Positions 9,037 to 16,900 of a DNA stretch of 64,000 nt are shown one piece after another. A program made the translations under genes and the position numbers. This DNA comes from Polaromonas sp. (GTDB lineage Bacteria > Pseudomonadota > Gammaproteobacteria > Burkholderiales > Burkholderiaceae_C), in NCBI RefSeq assembly GCF_013817205.1, contig NZ_JACDDD010000005.1, positions 25,853 through 89,852 of the forward strand, written 5' to 3'. The notes beneath the pieces were generated by a model. That model did no database searches, had not been told where the DNA came from, and saw only the letters and a program-made list of their open reading frames with translations. Positions within the stretch are counted from its first letter, which is position 1. Each line of letters begins with the position of its first letter.

Positions 9037-9828
9037 TCACTGGCCGCCAAACGCAGGTCTGCGCTTTTCGACGAAGGCCCTGGCACCCTCCAGCCCATCG
9101 CGTGACATGGCAAGTTCGGCAATCTGACGGGTTTCGCGTTCCATTTGCGACTCAAGACTGTCATTGAACGACATCATTACCAATTTCTTCGCTCCGCCAT
9201 AAGCACGGGTGGGACCACTGGCCAACTGGCCAGCGAGTTTATCAATCTCGTTCTCAAAATCTGCCTGAGCGACCACGCGGTTGATCAAACCCCATTCCAG
9301 CGCCTCTGCTGCATCCAGGATCCGCGGTGTCAGGTACAGCTCCATCGTGCGCCGACGGCCAAGCAAGCGTGGCAGAAACCAGCTGGAGCTGCCGTCAGGG
9401 GACAAGCCCACGTTGGCATAGGCGCTGGTAAAAGTCGCATGATCGGCAGCCACCGCCAGATCACAGGCCGCCGCCAGACTCAAGCCGGCACCCGCAGCCA
9501 CGCCGTTTATCGCTGCCAACACGGGGGCCTCCATCCATGCGAGCCGCGAGATCGCCATATGAAAGAGGCCAGTCATTTCCTTGATGAGCAGGTCCACGGT
9601 CTCAGCGTTGGTCGCAAAGGAGGCCACATCGCCACCTGCACAAAAAGCCTTGACCCCACTGCCAGTGATCACCACAGCGCGCACGCGCCGGTCACTGCCG
9701 CAACGGTTCACGATGTCGCACAGTTCCTTCATGGCATCGAGATTAAGCGCGTTGTAGGCGGTGGGCCGCTCAATGGTGATACGGGCCACATGCGCCTGCA
9801 CGTCAAAGCTGAAATTGCTGTACGCCAT
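9037..9828 (-). CDS. Enoyl-CoA hydratase/isomerase family protein
   Basis: 263 residues from ATG 9828, which has CGGAGC about 10 bases upstream; an in-frame GTG further up at 9858 is less likely. The crotonase fold is shown by the oxyanion-hole loop AFCAGGDVASF and by AAINGVAAGAGLSLAAACDLAVAA. The hydratase Glu of the QPE loop is absent (TSAYANVGL), but Asp is present in LSPDGSSSWFLPRLLG, as in PaaG-type isomerases. It may therefore be an enoyl-CoA isomerase, or a hydratase with altered chemistry. It is the first gene of the ivd transcript. A 22-bp palindromic operator lies 75 bp upstream of the start. Confidence 0.88.
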   Translation of the reverse strand: MAYSNFSFDVQAHVARITIERPTAYNALNLDAMKELCDIVNRCGSDRRVRAVVITGSGVKAFCAGGDVASFATNAETVDLLIKEMTGLFHMAISRLAWMEAPVLAAINGVAAGAGLSLAAACDLAVAADHATFTSAYANVGLSPDGSSSWFLPRLLGRRRTMELYLTPRILDAAEALEWGLINRVVAQADFENEIDKLAGQLASGPTRAYGGAKKLVMMSFNDSLESQMERETRQIAELAMSRDGLEGARAFVEKRRPAFGGQ

Positions 9829-9902
9829 GTTGCTGCTCCGGAAATTTCTCAAGACCATCTGGCGCCCCCTCTGCGAGTCGCGCCGTACAGCGCGGCATCG
9901 AG

Positions 9903-9924
9903 TTGACGTTTACGTAAACGTCAA
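9903..9924. promoter_or_regulatory. 22-bp perfect palindrome, probable LiuR operator
   Basis: The half-site TTGACGTTTAC is followed directly by its exact reverse complement. It lies between the MerR-type regulator stop (9932) and the enoyl-CoA hydratase start (9828), where it can control the ivd operon. A related 16-bp palindrome lies on the other side of the regulator gene at 10411. That the MerR-family LiuR regulates leucine/isovalerate catabolism is established; assignment of this site is inference from symmetry, position and the paired copy. Confidence 0.8.
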
Positions 9925-9931
9925 TTATGGC

Positions 9932-10351
9932 CTACTTCGCGCTTTTCGGCGTTTTACCGGCCTTGACCGTTTTGGCCAGCAAGGTGCGGGCCTCCTTCTC
10001 ATGCAGCTTGACCTCTTCCAGATTGGCCTGCAGGTCGGCCATCTGCTCCTCTAGCTGCTTTCGGTGCTGGGCCAGCACGGCAAGAAACTTGGTCAGTTGC
10101 GGGCCGGTGTCGCGCGGGCTGTCGTAGGTTTCGATAATTTCCCGCGCCTCGGTCAGGCTCAGGCCCAAACGCTTGGCGCGCAAGGTCAATTTAAGCCGGG
10201 TACGGTCGCGCGCGCTGTAGACCCGGCTGCGCCCGCCCGGGCCTTCGCGCAGCGGCTGCAGCAGGCCCATGTCTTCGTAAAAGCGGATGGCACGCGTCGT
10301 CAGGTCGAACTCCCTGGCCAGATCGCTGATGGAATACGTGGTGCTTGCCAT
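9932..10351 (-). CDS. liuR: MerR-family regulator, LiuR-like
   Basis: 139 residues. The N-terminal winged helix-turn-helix is typical of MerR (YSISDLAREFDLTTRAIRFY, then GRSRVYSARDRTRL). A long dimerisation coiled coil covers about residues 85-125 (LTKFLAVLAQHRKQLEEQM). No metal-binding Cys pair is present. The context, directly beside ivd, enoyl-CoA hydratase and thioesterase genes, matches LiuR, the regulator of branched-chain amino-acid degradation. Two palindromes flank the gene: 9903-9924 before the ivd operon, and 10411-10426 in its own promoter region, implying autoregulation. The symbol is an inference from context. Confidence 0.8.
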   Translation of the reverse strand: MASTTYSISDLAREFDLTTRAIRFYEDMGLLQPLREGPGGRSRVYSARDRTRLKLTLRAKRLGLSLTEAREIIETYDSPRDTGPQLTKFLAVLAQHRKQLEEQMADLQANLEEVKLHEKEARTLLAKTVKAGKTPKSAK

Positions 10352-10410
10352 GTGTGTGAAACCCGGGTGACAGAGACTGGGACGCCAAATCAGGTGTAAT
10401 GAGGTTCTAG

Positions 10411-10426
10411 TTTACGTTAACGTAAA
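10411..10426. promoter_or_regulatory. 16-bp perfect palindrome TTTACGTTAACGTAAA, probable LiuR operator
   Basis: A perfect palindrome in the 101-bp divergent region between the LiuR-like regulator (start 10351, minus) and the MBL hydrolase (start 10453, plus). Its right flank continues as CGTCAA, so the right half (ACGTAAACGTCAA) equals the right half of the 22-bp site at 9903. It can serve the regulator promoter, the hydrolase promoter, or both. Confidence 0.8.
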
Positions 10427-10452
10427 CGTCAACCGACAGGGGATCTTACAAG

Positions 10453-11508
10453 ATGAATGCACAGGAAGCAGAACTTCTCTACCCGCTGGGGGACGCCCTG
10501 CCGATGGGCGGAGGCACGCTGGCCGTGGCTCCCGGCGTCAAATGGATACGCATGGTGCTGCCGTTTGCGTTGGACCACATCAATCTGTGGCTGCTGGAGG
10601 ACGACATAGGCGGGCAGCGCGGCTGGACCGTGGTCGACTGTTGCGTCAGCCGCGACGAAGCCAAGGCGTCATGGGAACAGATTTTCGCCGGCGAGCTGGA
10701 CGGCCTGCCCATCCTGCGGGTGATCGTCACCCACATGCACCCTGACCACATCGGCCTTGCGCACTGGCTGTGTGAGCGCTGGAAGGCCCCGCTGTGGATC
10801 AGCGCGACCGACTACAACACGGCCAGCCTCAGCATACGCAGCAGCACCGGTTTCGGTGGTGAAAACTCGGCGGACTTTTTTGCGTCACACGGTTTGGCCA
10901 ACCCGGAGCACCTCGCACAAATCCGCGGCCGCAGCAACTACTACCCCGGGCTGGTTCCGGCCGTACCCCGCAGCTTTCACCGCATGATGGACGGGCAGGT
11001 GATCCGCATCGGCGGGCGCGACTGGACCTGCATCAGCGGTTATGGCCATGCGCCAGAACACATCGCGCTGTCCTGCCCGGAGGTCAAGCTGCTGATCAGC
11101 GGCGACATGGTGCTGCCGCGCATCTCGACCAATGTCAGTGTGTACGACGTGGAGCCCGAGTCCAACCCGCTGACACTGTTTCTGCAGTCCATCGACAAGT
11201 TTCGCGCGCTGGATACCGACACGCTGGTGCTGCCCTCACACGGCAAACCCTTCCGCGGCCTGCACATACGCATCGCGCAGTTGCATGCGCACCACCACGA
11301 CCGGCTGGCCGAGGTCATGCAAGCCTGCGCCGCCAGCCCCTGTAGCGGTGCCGACATCCTGCCGGTGATGTTCAAACGCCCGCTGGATTTGCACCAGACC
11401 ACGTTTGCCATGGGTGAAGCGGTGGCCCACCTCCACACCCTGTGGTTTGAAGGCCGGCTGCTGCGCCTGCGCGGCAGCGACGGCATCTACCGGTTTTACC
11501 CAGCCTGA
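10453..11508 (+). CDS. MBL-fold metallo-hydrolase
   Basis: 351 residues. The metallo-beta-lactamase metal motif is HMHPDH (residues 95-100), with further ligands likely in GYGHAPEH, ISGDMV and PSHGKPF. A C-terminal helical extension of about 90 residues resembles the winged-helix tail of LACTB2-like hydrolases. These enzymes hydrolyse thioesters or phosphodiesters; the substrate is unknown. It is divergent from the LiuR-like gene and shares the palindrome at 10411, so it is probably a member of the same regulon, perhaps acting on a CoA thioester. AGGGGAT lies upstream of the ATG. Its 3' end overlaps the convergent kinase gene by 13 bp. Confidence 0.85.
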   Translation: MNAQEAELLYPLGDALPMGGGTLAVAPGVKWIRMVLPFALDHINLWLLEDDIGGQRGWTVVDCCVSRDEAKASWEQIFAGELDGLPILRVIVTHMHPDHIGLAHWLCERWKAPLWISATDYNTASLSIRSSTGFGGENSADFFASHGLANPEHLAQIRGRSNYYPGLVPAVPRSFHRMMDGQVIRIGGRDWTCISGYGHAPEHIALSCPEVKLLISGDMVLPRISTNVSVYDVEPESNPLTLFLQSIDKFRALDTDTLVLPSHGKPFRGLHIRIAQLHAHHHDRLAEVMQACAASPCSGADILPVMFKRPLDLHQTTFAMGEAVAHLHTLWFEGRLLRLRGSDGIYRFYPA

Positions 11509-13103
11509 TGGGGCGGCGAGGGTTGCGGCGCTTCGGGGGCCGCACTGTCCTGTGGCAGCGCCATGAAAAAGCTGGCGCCGCCGCTGTCTGCGGTGGTGGC
11601 CCAGACCCTGCCGCCATGGCGCTCGGCCACCCGTTTGACAATCGCCAGACCCAGGCCTCCGCCCGGAAAATCGGCAGACGAATGCAGGCGCTGAAAAGCG
11701 GTAAACAGTCTGTCGGCATAAGCTGCGTCGAAACCAACGCCGTTGTCGGCCACCACCAGCACGCTTTCCCGGGGAGCTGCCCCTGGCACCACCGCGACCC
11801 GGATCCAGCCCTGCGCCTTGCGGGCGGTGAACTTCCAGGCGTTGTCCAGCAGGCAGTCCACCGCCGTGAGGAGCAGGTTGCGGTCGCCATACACCGGCAG
11901 GGTCTGCGGAATCTCCAGAACCAGGTCGCGCTCCGGTTCGCGCTTGCGCCAGTCATCAATCAACCGCAGGCACAAGGGCGCCAGGTCCACCGGCGCCGGG
12001 CTTAGCGCCATGCCCGGTACATGCGCCAGCATGCGCAGATCATCGATCAGCTTGGCAAGCTGGCGCGTGCTGGCCCGGATGCGCGACAGGTAGCGCAGGC
12101 CCTGTTCGTCGAGTGCGGCCGCATACCGCTCGGCCAGTGTGGCGGCAAAACCGCTGACCGCATGCAGCGGCGCCTTGAGATCGTCCGACACCGCGTGGAT
12201 AAAGGTGTCCAGCTCCTGCCGGCTGCGCTGCAGTTCGCAAGCGTGGTAGGCGAGCCGCTGCTCCAGCGCATCATTGAGGTGCTGGAGCTGACTGTCTGCG
12301 AAATGCCGCGCCCCCACGTCCACCACACTGACCAGCACGGCGGGCCGCTCCAGCCATTGCACGCTGCTGCAAGCCAGCTCCACCAGCACCCGCTCGCCGT
12401 TCATCCGGCATTGCGTGCATACCCGCATCTCCTGCTGGAAGGCGCCGGCGGGCAGGCTGGCCAGCCAAGTCGTCGCTTCACCTTCCGGAAAGAAAGCCTC
12501 GACCTGGGGCAGCGCCGCCGGGTCGTCGGCCAGACCGTAGAACACGGCCGCCATTTTGTTGACTGCAAGCACGGTCCGGGATTCCGCGTCAAACAGCCAC
12601 ATGGCCTGGGTGTTGCCGTCAAACAGGCTCTGGTTGCACAGCTCGCTGTCCTGCAGCAGCAACAAGGCCTGGCGGGTATCGCTGACGTCGCGCAGGTTGA
12701 CCACCGCGCCGCCGGCGTGCCGACGCAGGCTGTATTCGGTCCACCGGTCTTCAAACGAATCATGGACGACAAAAACATGCGCGTCACCGTGACGCATGGC
12801 CTGCTCAGATGCACTGCGGTGGCCGTCAGCGAGCTCCTCCGACACGGTTTCCCAGAACTCCGTGCCTGCCAGACCCTCGCCCGGCGCATGCATCAGCGCG
12901 CGCGCCGCGCTGTTGAGTGACACGATGCGCCAGCCGGCATCCAGCACGATGATGCCCTGGCTCGCCAGTTCCAGGCCGGCCTGCCAGCCCTCTGTGTCGG
13001 CCCCTGCGCTGCCTGCGCCAAGGGTGTCACGCCGGCTCAGTCGCATCCGTCCAGGCCAGAAGGCTTGCAGCCACGCACGGAACATGGCCAATGGGGATTG
13101 CAC
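11496..13103 (-). CDS. Histidine-kinase-like protein with Asp in place of the phospho-accepting His
   Basis: 535 residues from GTG 13103 (ATG 13085 is an alternative). Order: a short basic N-terminus, PAS-type domains at about 40-140 and 150-270, a HisKA-like dimerisation helix near 300-360, and an HATPase_c domain at 400-525. The ATP-binding boxes are intact: N box LLDNAWKFT, G1 VVADNGVGF, G2 GGGLGLAIVKR. The H box reads HAVSDDLKAPL, where the paralogue at 13991 reads YSVSHDLRSPL, so residue 307 is Asp (codon GAC at 12185-12183), not His. Canonical autophosphorylation should be impossible. It lies 39 bp after the response-regulator gene at 13143 on the same strand, the probable partner. No transmembrane segment is seen, so it is cytoplasmic. 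Confidence 0.85.
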   Translation of the reverse strand: MQSPLAMFRAWLQAFWPGRMRLSRRDTLGAGSAGADTEGWQAGLELASQGIIVLDAGWRIVSLNSAARALMHAPGEGLAGTEFWETVSEELADGHRSASEQAMRHGDAHVFVVHDSFEDRWTEYSLRRHAGGAVVNLRDVSDTRQALLLLQDSELCNQSLFDGNTQAMWLFDAESRTVLAVNKMAAVFYGLADDPAALPQVEAFFPEGEATTWLASLPAGAFQQEMRVCTQCRMNGERVLVELACSSVQWLERPAVLVSVVDVGARHFADSQLQHLNDALEQRLAYHACELQRSRQELDTFIHAVSDDLKAPLHAVSGFAATLAERYAAALDEQGLRYLSRIRASTRQLAKLIDDLRMLAHVPGMALSPAPVDLAPLCLRLIDDWRKREPERDLVLEIPQTLPVYGDRNLLLTAVDCLLDNAWKFTARKAQGWIRVAVVPGAAPRESVLVVADNGVGFDAAYADRLFTAFQRLHSSADFPGGGLGLAIVKRVAERHGGRVWATTADSGGASFFMALPQDSAAPEAPQPSPPHQAG

Positions 13104-13142
13104 GGTAGCCGCTCTTTCCAGGCGCCGTAGTGCGCTGGCGCG

Positions 13143-13784
13143 TCAGCGCCACTTACGGTTGGCCACCAGCAGGGCGGTCACGTACCCATGGAGCCAGTCA
13201 AAGTTGATGGGCTTTTCAAGGTAGTGCGAATTCGGCGGCAAGCCGCCGCGCTCTGTAATGGCCTCTCTCGGCAGCCCGCTGATCACCAGAATCTGCATGG
13301 TCGCCAGGTGCTGGTTGCGCTTGAGTGCGCGCAGCATTTCCATGCCGTCCACCCCGGGCATGTTCAGGTCGGTGATCAGCAGGTTGGGCCGCATGGTAGC
13401 AATGTCCATCAGCGCCTCCAGCGCGGACGGCATGAAACTGCAGTCCACCGCCATGTCCCACTCCTCAAACTGGGCCTTGTAGAGTTCGCGCGCATCTTCG
13501 TCGTCCTCCACCACCAGCACGCTCAGGCGGCTGCGCGGGTCGGGGTCCGCAGGTGTCAACTGCGGGCTGTTTTTCTGCAGGTAGGCATTGATGGCCCTGA
13601 GCGACAGGCGGCGGTGGCCGCCCAAGGTTTTCCAGGCTTCGATCTCCCCTTTCTCAACCAGTGACTGCACCGTGGCCACGGACAGGCCCAGCAACTTGGC
13701 GGCGTAGGTGGTACCGCAGTAATCGTCACTGGAAAAATCGGTGGAGGTGATGGCAGTTTCGAAGGGCTGGGGTTCGCGCGGCAT
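13143..13784 (-). CDS. Response regulator with N-terminal excisionase-type helix-turn-helix
   Basis: 213 residues. Residues about 22-70 (TTYAAKLLGLSVATVQSLVE, then GGHRRLSLRAINAYL) are a MerR/excisionase-like DNA-binding helix-turn-helix. Residues about 87-205 are a receiver domain with acidic pocket VVEDDEDA, phosphorylatable Asp139 in LLITDLNMPG and Lys in YLEKPI. A DNA-binding domain in front of the receiver is the reverse of the common order. It is encoded immediately upstream of the Asp-box kinase and probably co-transcribed, implying a transcriptional output. ATG 13784 has no strong ribosome-binding site. Upstream DNA (13785-13870) is AT-rich and likely holds the promoter. Confidence 0.85.
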   Translation of the reverse strand: MPREPQPFETAITSTDFSSDDYCGTTYAAKLLGLSVATVQSLVEKGEIEAWKTLGGHRRLSLRAINAYLQKNSPQLTPADPDPRSRLSVLVVEDDEDARELYKAQFEEWDMAVDCSFMPSALEALMDIATMRPNLLITDLNMPGVDGMEMLRALKRNQHLATMQILVISGLPREAITERGGLPPNSHYLEKPINFDWLHGYVTALLVANRKWR

Positions 13785-13870
13785 GGGGATGATCCAAAAA
13801 GGAAATAAATTGCAATTTAATAGATTTATTGAATTTAATCAACGCAGATGACATTCCATCAATTTGACAT

Positions 13871-13955
13871 TTCATCCGGCTCCAGCCCGCGACTGATGAT
13901 GAAACAAGCCGTCAGCCCTGGTACAGCAAGCGCAAGATGCTATTAAAATTATAGC
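13871..13955. repeat. Degenerate R2 repeats (about one and a half copies)
   Basis: CCGGCTCCAGCCCGC, then GTCAGCCCTGGTACAGCAAGC, then AAGATGCTATTAAAATTATAGC. The second part matches the R2 copy at 35143 (CAGCCCTCGTCCAGAAAGC, GCAAGTAGCTATCAAAA). It lies in the 206-bp gap between the two kinase loci, which otherwise holds AT-rich promoter-like DNA. Confidence 0.55.
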
Positions 13956-13990
13956 GCTGCTGGGCAACCGGGGCGGCGCACTGCAACGCC

Positions 13991-16900
13991 TCAGGTCGAT
14001 GGCACGCCCGGCAGGGTGAAAAAGAAGGTCGCACCTTTGTCCGGCTCGGACTCGGCCCACACCTTGCCGTTGTGGCGGCCAATCGCGCGGCTCACTGTCG
14101 CCAAGCCCACGCCAGTTCCCGGGAACTCGCTGACTGCATGCAGGCGCTGGAAGGTGTTGAACAGTTTGTCGGCGTAGGCCATGTCAAAGCCGGCACCGTT
14201 GTCCTGCACAAAAAACGCCGTCGCGCCGCCTTCGACCTTGGTCTGCCCCACATGGATGAAGGCGCGCGGTCGCTGCGACGTGAACTTCCAGGCATTGCCA
14301 ATCAGGTTTTCCATCACAACGCGCACCAGCCGCCCGTCGCCCTGCACCTGCAGCCCGTTTTCAATATCGATGTCTGCCATACGCGAGGGGTCACGACCTT
14401 GGCATTCCTCGACAATCTCGTGTGCAATCGCACTGAGGTCCACGGCTTCGTTGCGCATTTGCATCCGAGAGACCTGCGCCAGCGACAGCAGGTCCTCGAT
14501 CAGGCGCCCCATTTGCGCCACGCCCGCCTGGATGCGAGACAGGTAATGCTGAATCTTGTCGCTGGACTGGTCCGGGGCGAGCTGTTTGGCCAGCAAGCGG
14601 CTGAAGCCGTCCACCGTGTTCAGCGGCGAGCGCAGGTCATGCGATACCGAATAGGAAAAGGCCTCCAGTTCCTGGTTGGACAGCCGCAGAGCCGCCTCGA
14701 TGGCCTTGATCTCGGTGACGTCCGCGTCAATGCCCACCCAGAACAGCACCTGCCCGGCTTCATCAAGCACCGGCGACGCGCGGTAGGACATGACATGGTA
14801 GGTGCCGTCGCTGGCGAGCATGCGGCGCATGCCGGTATAAGGCGATTGTGTGTCGCGCGCATGCTGCCAGTTGGCCAGCATGTCGGGCAGGTCGTCCGGG
14901 TGCACGGCACCCAGCCATTTGTGCCCCATCCAGTCGGCCGGCGTGCCGCCCATCAGCTCGTACCACTTGCGGTTGGCATAGGTGACACGGCCCCCGGGTT
15001 CGGCGTTCCAGATGACCTGCGGCGCCTGTTCAGCCAGGGTGCGAAACAGGGCTTCCTGGCGCTCCAGCGCGGCCGTGCGTTCAACGACCTTTTCCTCCAG
15101 CCCAAGGTTGAGCTGGTGCACCTGCTCAAACAGCCTGGCGTTGTCAATGGCGATGGATGCGAGCTGCGCTAGCTCGACCGCCACATACTGGTCCTGCAAG
15201 CTGAACTCACCCTCGTATTTTTCGGTCAGTTGCAGCAGCCCGACATTCTCGCCATGGCGCCCTGTCAGGGGCACGGCCAGCCAGCCACGCATGGGCGGCG
15301 GGCCTATGCGGTCGGCCGGGACAGGCTGCCAGCCCGGCTGCGCTTCCAGCTCGGCCTGCGTCAGCCGCTTCGGACTGTTGGTCCGGCAAACCGCCTGCGA
15401 GATGCCGCAGCCATGCGTCTGCCGCACAAAGTCCCGGCAGTTGGCGTAATGGTTGGAGAAAGACATGGCATTGATCGCTGCCACGGACCCGTCGCTGGCG
15501 GTCAGGCTGACCACCGCCTGGTGCGCCCCCACAACAGCGCGCGTCTGGTCCACCGTTTCCTGCAGGGTGGCTTCCAGTGTGCGGTGGCTGGTGATGGCCT
15601 GGGCCGCGTCGGCGGCGCGCTGCAGGGTGAACAGGTAGGCCTGCAGCTCGTTTTCCGCCTTGGCTTGGGCGGAAACATTGACTGCCACCACAAAACGCGC
15701 AGACTTGTCCAGATACGTGATGCCGCGCGACAGGGTCTCCACCGGAAACTGCCGCCCCTGGCTGTCCACATGCTGCCAGCGGTACATCTTGCCGGATGTG
15801 CTTTTCTCGACGTGCTGCTGCAGCTGGATACGCTCCACCGGTGCGAGGATGTCGGACACCGTCAGCCCAAGAAACTGGTCACGGGTGTAGCCATAGTTAT
15901 CGAGGGCAATCTGATTGACCGCCAGAAAACCCAGCGTTCCGATATCGACAATCCACATCGGCACGGGCGCGGAATCAAACAACGCCGCATAACGCTGCTC
16001 GCTCTCAATCAGGTCCTGCTCGGCGCGTTTGCGCGTTGTGATATCACGCTCCACAGACACGATGTGAGTGAATAAGCCCTTGTCGTCAGCGATCGGGACC
16101 ATGTCCAGCTCAAGCCATAACGGTTCGCCCGACTTGGAGTAGTTGATCAGCTCCGCGCGCACCGGCTGCCACTGCCGCAGTGCGGCGCCGATACGATCGA
16201 GTTCAGGGCGTTGTGTCAGCGGCCCCTGTAAAAAGCGCGGGGACTTTCCAAGCACCTCTTCACGGCTGTAGCCAGTTCTGCGCTCGAAAGCGTCATTGAC
16301 AAACACGATACGCGGACCGGGCTCGTCCTGCGGCTCGGCTTCGGTGATAAGAACGATGTCGTTCAAGCGCGAGACTGCCGCCTCCAGCAGCTTGAGCTGC
16401 GCCTGGGCGGCCTGCTGCTCGGTGACGTCCTGAAGAGCCCCCACCAGCCTGACGGTTTTCCCGTCCTTCTGGATGGCCTTCCCCTGCAGCCGCACCTGAA
16501 TGCGTCGGCCTTTGGAAGTCACAAATGGCAAGATCACGTCCCAGGACTGGCCTTTCTCGATGCCTGCCATGATGGCGGCCCGCACGACAGGCTGGGCCTC
16601 CGGGGCGTAAAAACCGATCGCCTGCTCCAGTGGAGTGGATCGCCCCCTGAAGTCGCCCTCGTGAATCTGGTAAACCTCGTCCGAGCAGATCAGCACCATG
16701 CGGTCCAGCAACAGCTCCCATCCACCGATCTTGGCCATTTCTCCGGTGCGGTTGAGTAGCTCGGTATTGCGCGCGACCGTCTGTTCAGCCCGCTTGCGAT
16801 CGGTTATTTCCTGAATCACACCCGAGCGCCGCGCCCTGCCACCCGCATCGGCTGTGTCGTGCACCCTGCCAAAAAAGTGCATCCACCGCACTTCGCCCTT

